This document shows positions 43,753 through 50,777 of a stretch of 64,000 nt of DNA, piece by piece. The DNA comes from Blastococcus aurantiacus. Its GTDB lineage: Bacteria; Actinomycetota; Actinomycetes; Mycobacteriales; Geodermatophilaceae. The stretch spans positions 496,001 to 560,000 of the forward strand of contig NZ_FNBT01000002.1 of the NCBI RefSeq assembly GCF_900102425.1, read 5' to 3'. The notes below the pieces were generated by a model. The model had not been told where the DNA came from and did no database searches. It saw nothing but the letters and a program-made list of their open reading frames with translations. Numbering within the stretch: the first letter of the stretch is position 1; each line of letters opens with the position of its first letter. A program made the translations under genes and the position numbers.

Positions 43753-45276
43753 ATGCCCTCGCCCTCGCGGCTGGATGCCCGTGCGCTGCGCGATCTGGTG
43801 CTCGACCCGGGGTCGTGGCGGTCGTGGGACTCCCCCATCCCGGAGCGGGACGTCGCCGAGGACTACGCCCGCGAGCTGGCGGCCGCGGCGGAGAAGACCC
43901 GGCAGGACGAGTCGATCATCACCGGCGAGGGGCTGCTCCGCGGCCGGCGCGTGGCCGTCGTCGCCGGGGAGTTCGGCTTCCTCGCCGGCTCCATCGGGGT
44001 GGCCGCGGCCGACCGCCTGATCGCCGCCGTCGAGCGGGCGACCGAGGAGGGGCTGCCGCTGCTGGCCGCACCCGTGTCGGGCGGCACCCGCATGCAGGAG
44101 GGCACCGTGGCCTTCCTGCAGATGATCGGCATCACCGCGGCGATCGCGCGGCACAAGCAGGCCGGCCTCCCCTACCTCGTCTACCTGCGCAACCCCACCT
44201 TCGGCGGGGTGCTGGCCTCCTGGGGCTCGCTCGGGCACGTGACCATCGCCGAGCCCGGCGCCTCGATCGGCTTCCTCGGCCCGCGGGTCTTCGAGGCCCT
44301 GTACGGCGAGCGCTTCCCCGAGGGCGTGCAGACCGCGGAGAACATGGCCGAGCACGGGCTCATCGACGCCGTCGTCCCCCACGAGGAGATCGCCGAGGTC
44401 GCCGACCGGGCGCTGCGGGTGCTCGCCGCCCGGCAGACCTGGCACGTGGACGTGGCCTCGGCCGACCGACCGGGTCCGGACGACGGCGCCGACGACGACG
44501 CCGGCGAGCCGCGCACCGCCTGGGACGTGGTGACCGCGTCCCGGCGGGCCGACCGCCCCGGTGTGCGCCGGCTGCTGCGCACCGCGGCCACCGACATCGT
44601 GGGCCTGTCCGGCACCGGTGCCGGCGAGAAGGACCCGGGCCTGCTGCTCGCACTGGCCCGCTTCGGTGGAGCGCCCTGCGTCGTCCTCGGTCAGGACAGG
44701 CGGGGCCAGTCGACGGCGGCGCCGCTGGGCCCCGCGGCGCTCCGGGAGGCGCGCCGCGGCATGCACCTGGCGCAGGAGCTGCGCCTCCCGCTGGTCACCC
44801 TCATCGACACCCCCGGCGCGGCGCTGTCCCGCGAGGCCGAGGAGGGCGGGCTGGCCGGGGAGATCGCCCGCTGCCTGCAGGACCTGGTGATGCTGCAGGC
44901 GCCCACGCTGGCGGTGCTGCTGGGGCAGGGCACGGGCGGCGGCGCCCTGGCGCTGGTGCCCGCCGACCGGGTGCTCGCCGCGGCCAACGGCTGGCTGGGG
45001 CCGCTGCCGCCCGAGGGCGCCTCGGCCATCGTGCACCGCGACACCGGGCACGCCGGCGAGATGGCGCAGGCGCAGGGGGTGCGGGCCACCGACCTGCACC
45101 GGGCCGGGATCGTCGACCGCGTCGTCCCCGAGCGGCCGGACGCCGCCGACGAGCCGACCGAGTTCTGCCTGCGCCTGGGCCGGGTGCTCGGCGAGGAGCT
45201 GGCCGGCCTGCTCGGCCGGGACGACACGGAGCGCTTCCGCACCCGGCTGCACCGGTACCGCCACCTCGGCCGCTAG
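43753..45276 (+). CDS. Acetyl-CoA carboxylase carboxyltransferase, fused beta-alpha subunits
   Basis: This 507-aa single chain has an AccD-like first half (~1-240, with GVLASWGSLGHVTIAEPGASIGFLG) and an AccA-like second half (~260-507, with LVTLIDTPGAALSREAEEGG, LGQGTGGGALALVP and PPEGASAIVHRD). Crotonase-type oxyanion Gly-Gly pairs are present in both. The AccD zinc ribbon is absent. It would transfer CO2 from carboxybiotin to acetyl- or propionyl-CoA. No biotin carboxylase gene is in the window, so the partner is encoded elsewhere. The ATG follows GGAGCTCCGC. It converges with a MarR gene, the two stop codons being one base apart. Confidence 0.92.
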   Translation: MPSPSRLDARALRDLVLDPGSWRSWDSPIPERDVAEDYARELAAAAEKTRQDESIITGEGLLRGRRVAVVAGEFGFLAGSIGVAAADRLIAAVERATEEGLPLLAAPVSGGTRMQEGTVAFLQMIGITAAIARHKQAGLPYLVYLRNPTFGGVLASWGSLGHVTIAEPGASIGFLGPRVFEALYGERFPEGVQTAENMAEHGLIDAVVPHEEIAEVADRALRVLAARQTWHVDVASADRPGPDDGADDDAGEPRTAWDVVTASRRADRPGVRRLLRTAATDIVGLSGTGAGEKDPGLLLALARFGGAPCVVLGQDRRGQSTAAPLGPAALREARRGMHLAQELRLPLVTLIDTPGAALSREAEEGGLAGEIARCLQDLVMLQAPTLAVLLGQGTGGGALALVPADRVLAAANGWLGPLPPEGASAIVHRDTGHAGEMAQAQGVRATDLHRAGIVDRVVPERPDAADEPTEFCLRLGRVLGEELAGLLGRDDTERFRTRLHRYRHLGR

Positions 45277-45277
45277 A

Positions 45278-45763
45278 TCAGCCCGGCCCGTCCTCCAGCC
45301 GCAGGTCGTGGTCGGGGTCGAGCCGTTCCAGCACTGCCTCGAGGGTCTGCCCGAGCTGCCGGGTCTGCTCGGGGGTCAGCGGGTCGAACACCGACTCCCG
45401 GACGGCGTCCACGTGCCCGGGGGCCAGCGTCCGGACGACGTCCCAGCCGGCGTCGGTGAGGACGGCGAGGTTTCCGCGGCCGTCCTCGGCCGAGCGCTGC
45501 CGCCGCACCCAGCCGCGCTCCTCGAGCCGGCTCACGGTGTGCGACAGCCGGCTCTGCGACTGGTTGGACCGGCGGGCGAGGTCGCTCATCCGCCGGCTGC
45601 GGTCGGGCGCCTCGGACAGCATCGCCATCACGACGTAGGCGGCGTGGCTGATGCCGGCGTCGCGCTGCAGCTGGGCGTCGAGGGCGCGGGGCAGCAGCTC
45701 GGAGACCGAGAGCCAGGCCCGCCAGGTCCGCTGCTGGTCCTCGTCCAGCCACCGCTGCGCCAC
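45278..45763 (-). CDS. MarR-family transcriptional regulator
   Basis: This 161-aa winged-helix regulator has the wing/recognition region HAAYVVMAMLSEAPDRSRRMSDLARRSNQSQSRLSHTVSRLEERGWVRRQR (~40-90 in spaced form), typical of MarR. N- and C-terminal dimerisation helices flank it. The GTG at 45763 is six bases from a TACGGT -10, so a leaderless transcript is likely. It is convergent with the carboxyltransferase gene. Its target is not evident; a divergent partner, commonly the MarR target, is absent here. Confidence 0.93.
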   Translation of the reverse strand: MAQRWLDEDQQRTWRAWLSVSELLPRALDAQLQRDAGISHAAYVVMAMLSEAPDRSRRMSDLARRSNQSQSRLSHTVSRLEERGWVRRQRSAEDGRGNLAVLTDAGWDVVRTLAPGHVDAVRESVFDPLTPEQTRQLGQTLEAVLERLDPDHDLRLEDGPG

Positions 45764-45769
45764 GGCGCG

Positions 45770-45775
45770 ACCGTA
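45770..45775 (-). promoter_or_regulatory. Leaderless -10 of the MarR gene
   Basis: TACGGT on the minus strand is followed by CGCGCC and the GTG start. Confidence 0.5.
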
Positions 45776-45803
45776 CTGGGCGGCCGATCCGCATCCGGCA
45801 CGG

Positions 45804-46097
45804 TCACGGCCGGGGGTTCACCCGGGTCCACCCCCGCTCGTCCCGTCGGCCGCCCAGCGCTGCCCGGCACCGTCGGCACACCTCCCGCACCTCCTCCGCG
45901 TGCCGGCCGCTCTCCGGCTGGACGTCGGCCCACGTGACGTGCGGGAAGCGCCTCAAGCGGGACCGGTGCAGCGAGAGACCGCAAACCGTCTCGTTGCGAC
46001 CGGGCTGCCAGCCGTGCACCTCCCCCGCCGGGTAGCGGACACCGTCGTCGGGGTCGATCCACTGGTCCGCGGCGGCCACCGCGCTCCCTGCTGCCAT
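45804..46097 (-). CDS. Small conserved-looking protein with Cys/His cluster
   Basis: This 97-aa protein starts at ATG 46097. It has a central block around DQWIDPDDGVRYPAGEVHGW, then ETVCGLSLHRSRLRRFPHVTW, and a C-terminal CRRC pair in EVREVCRRCRAALGG. One Cys, several His and a CxxC could bind zinc. It sits alone between MarR and chrA on the minus strand. I have no family name for it. The coding call rests on third-position GC bias, the motif-like Cys/His spacing and lack of a better reading on either strand. Confidence 0.6.
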   Translation of the reverse strand: MAAGSAVAAADQWIDPDDGVRYPAGEVHGWQPGRNETVCGLSLHRSRLRRFPHVTWADVQPESGRHAEEVREVCRRCRAALGGRRDERGWTRVNPRP

Positions 46098-46125
46098 GGC
46101 CGCCCCGTACCCGCCCGGCGGCCGG

Positions 46126-47517
46126 TCAGGCCAGCGGCAGCCCGGCCAGGCCGGCGGCGAGGCCGAGCAGCGCGCAGACGCCCAGGGTGCGCAGGACCGA
46201 CCACCTGAGCCGGAACAGCAGCACGGCCGCGACGAGGGCGATGACGAGGGGCACCGCCCGCAGCGTCGTCAGGTCGGGCAGCTCCAGGGCGAGCGGCCCG
46301 CCGTCCACCGCGACGGTGTCGTCGAACAGCGTGTGGACGGCGAAGTAGACGCCCAGGTCGGCGATGACGCCTACCACCGCGGCGGTGATGCCGGTGAGCG
46401 CCGCCGACAGCGACCGGTTGCCGCGCAGCCGCTCCATGTACGGGGCACCGAGCAGCACGAACAGGAAGCTGGGCACGAAGGTGACCCAGGTGACCAGCAG
46501 CGAGGCCAGCACCGCGGCCACCCAGGGGTCGAGGTCGCCGGGGTCGCGGTAGGCACCGAGGAACGCGACGAACTGGACCACCATGATCAGCGGCCCGGGC
46601 GTCGTCTCGGCCAGCGCGAGCCCGCGCACCATCTCCCTCGGCGCCAGCCAGCCGTAGACCTCCACCGCCTGCTGGGCGACGTAGGCCAGCACCGCGTAGG
46701 CCCCGCCGAAGGTCACCACGGCCGCGCCGGAGAAGAACAGTCCCTGCTCGGTGAAGACGCTCCCGGTTCCGGTCAGCAGCGCGGCCGCGGCGATCGGCAG
46801 CCCCCAGACGAGCAGCCCGACCAGCAGGACGCGCAGCGTGCGGCGGGTGGACGGCGCCTCGTGGTGCAGGACGTCGTCGGAGATGACCGGCGGCGGGCCC
46901 GCGTCCGGGCCGTCGCCGGCCGACGGGTGCGGGAGCGCGGCGGGCCGCCACCGGCCGAGGGCCCAGCCGGTGAGGCCGGCCACGGCCACGACCACCGGGA
47001 AGGGGACGCCGAACACCGCCAGGGCGACGAAGGAGGCTACCGCCAGCGCGACGAGGAACCGGCTGTCGAGGGCCTTCCTCCCCACCCGGATCACGGCCTG
47101 CACGACGATCGCCAGGACGGCTGCGGCCAGCCCCGTGAACACGGCGGTGACGACGGTGGTGGTGCCGAACTCCACGTAGATCGCCGACAGCGCCAGGAGC
47201 GCGACGACCCCGGGCAGGACGAACAGCCCACCGGCGACCAGCCCGCCTCGGGTGCCGTGCAGCAGCCAGCCGACGTAGGTGGCCAGCTGCTGGGCCTCCG
47301 GGCCGGGGAGGAGCGTGCAGTAGTTGAGGGCGTGGAGGAAGCGTCGCTGGCCGATCCACCGCTTCTCGTCGACCAGCGCGCGCTGCATGACGGCGATCTG
47401 CCCGGCCGGCCCGCCGAAGGTCTGCAGGGAGATCAGGAACCAGGTCCGCACGGCGGCACCGAAGGGGACGCCCTCCTGCTGCGGGCTCTCCTGCGGCCGG
47501 TGCACGCGCGCATGCAA
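46126..47517 (-). CDS. chrA: Chromate efflux transporter (long-chain CHR family)
   Basis: This 463-aa protein is built from two homologous halves of about six helices. The CHR signature appears in each half: ISLQTFGGPAGQIAVMQ with LPGPEAQQLATYVGW (~30-85), and FGGAYAVLAYVAQQAVE with ETTPGPLIMVVQFVAFLG (~280-335). It exports chromate (or a related oxyanion) using the proton gradient. The hydrophilic loop between halves (~195-235) is His/Asp/Pro-rich. A TTG at 47517 is the longest start and GTG at 47505 is possible; neither has a strong ribosome site. It diverges from the zinc-ribbon gene. Confidence 0.92.
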   Translation of the reverse strand: MHARVHRPQESPQQEGVPFGAAVRTWFLISLQTFGGPAGQIAVMQRALVDEKRWIGQRRFLHALNYCTLLPGPEAQQLATYVGWLLHGTRGGLVAGGLFVLPGVVALLALSAIYVEFGTTTVVTAVFTGLAAAVLAIVVQAVIRVGRKALDSRFLVALAVASFVALAVFGVPFPVVVAVAGLTGWALGRWRPAALPHPSAGDGPDAGPPPVISDDVLHHEAPSTRRTLRVLLVGLLVWGLPIAAAALLTGTGSVFTEQGLFFSGAAVVTFGGAYAVLAYVAQQAVEVYGWLAPREMVRGLALAETTPGPLIMVVQFVAFLGAYRDPGDLDPWVAAVLASLLVTWVTFVPSFLFVLLGAPYMERLRGNRSLSAALTGITAAVVGVIADLGVYFAVHTLFDDTVAVDGGPLALELPDLTTLRAVPLVIALVAAVLLFRLRWSVLRTLGVCALLGLAAGLAGLPLA

Positions 47518-47673
47518 CCAGGTCGCGTCGGGATGTCCCGCCCCGGGGCCGCAGACAGGTGACGCTGTCCGGCGGTCGTGGACGGGCGGCGGCCGGATGG
47601 CGCATCATTGGCAGTCGCCGGGCGAGAGTGCCAGCCCGGAACCCACCTCCGCTCGACCAGGGAGCCCAGCACC

Positions 47674-47991
47674 GTGCCCACCTACCAGTACGCCTGCACC
47701 AACCCCGAGGGGAAGCACGAGTTCGAGGTGGTGCAGTCGTTCACCGACGCAGCGATCACCGAGTGCCCCGAGTGCGGTGCGCCGGTGCGCAAGGTCTACG
47801 GCTCCGTCGGCGTCGTCTTCAAGGGCTCGGGCTTCTACCGGACCGACAGCCGCAAGACCTCCACCGCCTCGGAGAGCGCGTCGTCGAGCACCTCGTCGTC
47901 GGACAGCTCATCGTCCGCCTCCACCCCGGCGGCCCCGGCCGCCAGCAAGCCGGCCTCGACCTCCGGCAGCGGGGCCAAGGCCGCCAACTGA
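47674..47991 (+). CDS. FmdB-family zinc-ribbon protein
   Basis: This 105-aa protein has an N-terminal zinc ribbon (~1-55): PTYQYACTN, then EFEVVQSFTDAAI, then CPECGAPVRKVY, then FKGSGFYRTDS. Cys residues at the start and in the CPEC knuckle bind one zinc. The remaining ~45 residues are a low-complexity Ser/Thr/Ala tail. The family (FmdB, Rv0991c-like) includes a redox-responsive chaperone in mycobacteria; whether this one acts so is not shown. The GTG at 47674 with AGGGAG is chosen; the longer frame adds non-conserved residues. Confidence 0.9.
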   Translation: MPTYQYACTNPEGKHEFEVVQSFTDAAITECPECGAPVRKVYGSVGVVFKGSGFYRTDSRKTSTASESASSSTSSSDSSSSASTPAAPAASKPASTSGSGAKAAN

Positions 47992-48006
47992 ACGAGGGGT
48001 GGGCCC

Positions 48007-48034
48007 GTCCACAACCGGCGGGCGCGTCCACAAC
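48007..48034 (+). repeat. Paired GTCCACAAC repeats
   Basis: Two copies of GTCCACAAC start 19 bases apart (48007 and 48026), about 40 nt before the -10 of the SAF-domain gene. They match seven of nine bases of a DnaA-box-like TTGTCCACA. They may be an activator site or unrelated to replication. Confidence 0.4.
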
Positions 48035-48070
48035 TCCCCGGCCCCGGCCCTGCCGGGCCGGCCCGCCGAC

Positions 48071-48076
48071 CAGGCT
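48071..48076 (+). promoter_or_regulatory. Leaderless -10 of the SAF-domain gene
   Basis: CAGGCT, six spacer bases and the ATG at 48083 follow the leaderless layout used elsewhere in the window. Confidence 0.45.
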
Positions 48077-48082
48077 CGGCGC

Positions 48083-48700
48083 ATGCCGCGCATCCGCCGT
48101 CCCCGCTCCCCCGCGCTCCTGGCCCGCCGGGCCGCCGCCGCCCTGCTGGCGGCGGTCGCGCTGGTGATGGCGCTGCGCCCGGGCCCGGCCGCCGACGCGG
48201 CGGCACCGCAGTTGCAGCCGGTGGTGGTCGCGGCGCGTTCGCTGGACGCCGGCCGGGCTCTCGCCGCCGCTGACCTGGCGCTCGGCCACTACCCGCCGGG
48301 AACCGCCCCGGGCGGGGTGGTCGCCGAGCCGGACCTGCTGGTCGGCCGGGTGCTCGCCGGCGCGGTGCGGGCCGGCGAGCCGATCACCGACACCCGGTTG
48401 GTCGGCCCCGGCCTGACCAGCCTCCTGCCCGACGGGCAGGTCGCGGCCCCGGTGCGGCTCGCGGACCTCGCCGTGGCCGGGCTCGTGCGCACCGGCGACC
48501 GGGTCGACGTGCTCGCCACCGAGCCCGGCGCCGGTCGGGCCGAGACGCTCGCACCGGGCGCGCGGGTGCTGGCCGCCGGCGGGTCCGGCGACGACCCCAC
48601 CGCGGGGCTGCTGCTGGTGGCCGTGGACGACGCCACCGCCGCGCGGCTCGCCGCAGCCGCGACCACCGCGACGCTCACCGTGAGCCTGCCGCCGCCCTGA
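48083..48700 (+). CDS. SAF-domain protein, CpaB/RcpC-like
   Basis: This 205-aa protein has a basic N-terminus, a membrane/signal helix (~14-35) and a SAF domain (~45-110: VVVAARSLDAGRALAAADL, then VGRVLAGAVRAGEPITDTRLVG). An RcpC/CpaB-like second domain follows (~125-200: VRTGDRVDVLATEP, then LLLVAVDDATAARLAAA). In Flp/Tad pili CpaB-type proteins act at the outer face of the secretion system. No other tad genes are present here, and many actinobacteria have such a gene next to mscL. A stand-alone extracytoplasmic role is likely but undefined. Confidence 0.85.
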   Translation: MPRIRRPRSPALLARRAAAALLAAVALVMALRPGPAADAAAPQLQPVVVAARSLDAGRALAAADLALGHYPPGTAPGGVVAEPDLLVGRVLAGAVRAGEPITDTRLVGPGLTSLLPDGQVAAPVRLADLAVAGLVRTGDRVDVLATEPGAGRAETLAPGARVLAAGGSGDDPTAGLLLVAVDDATAARLAAAATTATLTVSLPPP

Positions 48701-48739
48701 GCCCCTGCGTCCTCGTCCGGCGCGGCCGCACGATGTTGG

Positions 48740-49192
48740 ATGGCGCGCATGATCAAGGGCTTCAAGGACTTCCTGCTCCGCGGCAACGTCGTCGACCTCG
48801 CCGTCGCCGTCGTCATCGGCGCCGCCTTCACCGCGGTGGTCACCTCGTTCACCACCTCCTTCCTCGAGCCACTCATCGGGCTCGTGGGCGGCGGCGGCGT
48901 CGACGGCGGTGTGTTCGAGGTCGACCGGCAGAAGTTCACGTGGGGCAGCTTCGTCAACCAGCTGATCACGTTCGTGCTGACCGCGGCGGTCGTCTACTTC
49001 GTGGTCGTCACCCCGATGAAGAGGCTGATGGAGCGGCGCGCCGCAGGCGAGGAGCCCGGTCCGGCGGCACCCACCCAGGTCGAGCTGCTCGTCGAGATCC
49101 GCGACCTGCTGCGCGCCCAGCAGCAGAAGAAGGACCCTCTTGCCCCCCACCACTCGCAAGCTCGCGGCGGGCCCCTGCACGAGGGCCGCTAG
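48740..49192 (+). CDS. mscL: Large-conductance mechanosensitive channel with repeat-derived tail
   Basis: MscL is the emergency osmotic release valve, a homopentamer with two helices per chain. The N-terminal MIKGFKDFLLRGNVVDLAVAVVIGAAFT pore helix, the periplasmic loop and the second helix (~77-95) are intact. The cytoplasmic bundle helix VELLVEIRDLLRAQ follows. The last ~20 residues (KKDPLAPHHSQARGG...) are encoded by a 58-bp dispersed repeat whose other copy is at 39049-39106. The natural C-terminus therefore seems to have been replaced or extended by repeat insertion. The stop (49190-49192) overlaps the stop of the convergent ybaK gene in CTAG. Confidence 0.95.
   Translation: MARMIKGFKDFLLRGNVVDLAVAVVIGAAFTAVVTSFTTSFLEPLIGLVGGGGVDGGVFEVDRQKFTWGSFVNQLITFVLTAAVVYFVVVTPMKRLMERRAAGEEPGPAAPTQVELLVEIRDLLRAQQQKKDPLAPHHSQARGGPLHEGR
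49130..49187 (+). repeat. 58-bp dispersed palindromic repeat, copy 2
   Basis: It is identical to the reverse complement of 39049-39106 at 54 of 58 positions. This copy lies inside the 3' end of mscL and is read as protein in one frame. It also lies next to the convergent ybaK stop, so it may act as a shared terminator hairpin. Confidence 0.85.
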
Positions 49193-49887
49193 TCGCTGCC
49201 CCAGTGCGGCGGCCGGTCCTCCAGGTAGCGCCGGTCGCTGTCGGAGAGCTCGGCCGGGCGCTCGCCCCAGCCCACGTCGCTGTCGTCACGCGCCCGCCGG
49301 GGAGCCGCCTGCGGCGCCGGAGCAGGCGGGGCCTCGTCGGCCAGCGGCTGCCCGAGCCCGTCGAGCACCTCCGCCGACGGCAGGGCGGCCAGCACCGCGC
49401 CGGGGACGGCGAGCTTGCTCCCGCGGGTGCCCGAGCCGATCACCACGAGGTCGGCGGCCGCCACGGCGGCGTCGACCAGCACCGGCCACGACGTCGGCAG
49501 CCCCACGGGCGTGATGCCGCCGTAGGCCATCCCGCTCTCGGCCACGGCCACGTCCTGCGGTGCGAACGACGCCTTCCGGGCGCCGAGGTGCCGACGGGCC
49601 AGCCCGTTGACGTCGGCGCGGGTGGTGGCCAGCACCAGACAGGCGGCCAGCGTGGTCTGCCCTGCGCGGCGGGCCGCCACCACCACGCAGTTCGCCGACG
49701 CCTCGAGCGGCACGCCGTAGGCCTCGGTGAAGGCTGCGGTGTCGGCCAGCTCGTCGTCGATCCCGGCCACCCATGCCGGGCCGGCGAGCTGGGACAGCGC
49801 GGCCGCCACCGGGGCGCCGAGCAGCTCGGGGTGCTCGGCGGCGGGCAGCCAGGTCAGTGAGCCCAGAACGGGCGGGGTGGGGGCCAC
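49189..49887 (-). CDS. YbaK-family aminoacyl-tRNA deacylase with C-terminal tail
   Basis: This 232-aa protein has a YbaK/EbsC/ProX editing domain (~15-165). Typical elements are NCVVVAARRAGQTTLAACLVLATTRADVN, ARRHLGARKASFAP and YGGITPVGLP, followed by VVIGSGTRGSKLAVP. It hydrolyses mischarged tRNA such as Cys- or Ala-tRNA-Pro in trans. The last ~50 residues are Pro/Ala-rich then acidic and end in RYLEDRPPHWGSD, probably disordered. GTG at 49887 is six bases after CAGGAT, matching a leaderless start. Its stop overlaps that of mscL. Exact tRNA specificity is not determined. Confidence 0.9.
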   Translation of the reverse strand: MAPTPPVLGSLTWLPAAEHPELLGAPVAAALSQLAGPAWVAGIDDELADTAAFTEAYGVPLEASANCVVVAARRAGQTTLAACLVLATTRADVNGLARRHLGARKASFAPQDVAVAESGMAYGGITPVGLPTSWPVLVDAAVAAADLVVIGSGTRGSKLAVPGAVLAALPSAEVLDGLGQPLADEAPPAPAPQAAPRRARDDSDVGWGERPAELSDSDRRYLEDRPPHWGSD

Positions 49888-49893
49888 GGACCG

Positions 49894-49899
49894 ATCCTG
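49894..49899 (-). promoter_or_regulatory. Leaderless -10 of the ybaK-like gene
   Basis: CAGGAT, six spacer bases and then the GTG start. The divergent VOC gene has the same CAGGAT element on the other strand 93 bp away. Confidence 0.45.
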
Positions 49900-49991
49900 C
49901 GCCACACCGTCGAGGCGCCGCAGCGGGGGTGGTGGCCCGATCGGCGCGGTCCACGGCCGGGAACCGGCTGGAGACCGTCCGGTCCGGACGC

Positions 49992-49997
49992 CAGGAT
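49992..49997 (+). promoter_or_regulatory. Leaderless -10 of the VOC gene
   Basis: CAGGAT, seven spacer bases and then the ATG at 50005. An ATG at 49996 overlaps the element itself and is therefore not favoured as the start. Confidence 0.45.
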
Positions 49998-50004
49998 GGG
50001 CGCC

Positions 50005-50361
50005 ATGATCGGTCAGCTGCACTCCGTCGTGATCGACGCGCCCGACGCGCACGCCCTCGCGCGCTTCTACGCCGACCTGCTGGGGATGGAGGTGAAGGGC
50101 GAGCCCGGGGACGACTGGGTGGTGGTGACCGGTGCGGGCTACCGCATCGCCTTCCAGCAGGCTCCGGACCTGCGACCGCCGGACTGGCCCGATCCGGAGC
50201 GGCCGCAGCAGTTCCACCTCGACATCCGCGTGGCCGACATCGCCGAGGCCGAGCCGAAGGTGCTCGCCCTCGGCGCTCGCCGGCTGCCCGGTGAGGGCGG
50301 GGACTTCCGCGTGTACGCCGACCCGGTCGGCCACCCCTTCTGCCTGGTGTGGGACGCGTGA
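50005..50361 (+). CDS. VOC-family (glyoxalase/bleomycin-resistance fold) protein
   Basis: This 118-aa single-unit VOC protein begins IGQLHSVVIDAPDAHALARFYADLLGMEV and ends DFRVYADPVGHPFCLVWDA, both family hallmarks. A His near the start and a His in QFHLDIRV could bind a metal. Substrates in this superfamily range from methylglyoxal adducts to antibiotics, so function is open. Its stop overlaps the start of the next gene (GTGA), so the two are co-translated. Confidence 0.9.
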   Translation: MIGQLHSVVIDAPDAHALARFYADLLGMEVKGEPGDDWVVVTGAGYRIAFQQAPDLRPPDWPDPERPQQFHLDIRVADIAEAEPKVLALGARRLPGEGGDFRVYADPVGHPFCLVWDA

Positions 50362-50765
50362 GCGCCGACCAGCCGCCGACCCCGCCCGCCTTCGTGGCCG
50401 CCATGGGCTTCCGGACGGGCGAGGCGAGCGGCACCCGCGTGACCGGCACCGCGGAGTTCGGCCCGGAGCAGCACACCCCGTGGGGCGTCGTCCACGGCGG
50501 CGTCTACTGCGCCATCGTCGAGACCGCGGCCAGCATCGGCGCCAGCAGGGCGGTGCAGGACCAGGGTCAGTTCTCCGTCGGCGTCAACAACAACACGGAC
50601 TTCATCCGCTCGATGGTCGAGGGGCGGGTGGACGTCGTCGCCGAGCCGGTGCAGCAGGGCCGCACCCAGCAGCTGTGGCAGGTGACGCTGACCCGTGCCG
50701 GGGACGGCAAGCTCGTCGCCTGGGGTCAGGTGCGGCTGCAGAACGTGCCGCTGCCCGGCAGCTAG
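50358..50765 (+). CDS. PaaI-like hotdog-fold thioesterase
   Basis: This 135-aa hotdog protein contains WGVVHGGVYCAIVETAASIGA, the conserved HGG(x)n catalytic helix of PaaI/YbgC-type acyl-CoA thioesterases. VGVNNNTDFIRSMVEGRV supplies the acyl-binding strand. It hydrolyses some CoA thioester, possibly aromatic or hydroxyl-aryl. The GTG at 50358 overlaps the VOC stop, indicating translational coupling. The ORF could begin 9 nt earlier but the overlap start is better. Confidence 0.92.
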   Translation: MSADQPPTPPAFVAAMGFRTGEASGTRVTGTAEFGPEQHTPWGVVHGGVYCAIVETAASIGASRAVQDQGQFSVGVNNNTDFIRSMVEGRVDVVAEPVQQGRTQQLWQVTLTRAGDGKLVAWGQVRLQNVPLPGS

Positions 50766-50777
50766 GCCACCGCCCGA

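Noticed and set aside
48007-48034. Replication origin
   Set aside because: There are only two imperfect boxes, no AT-rich unwinding region and no dnaA/dnaN neighbours.
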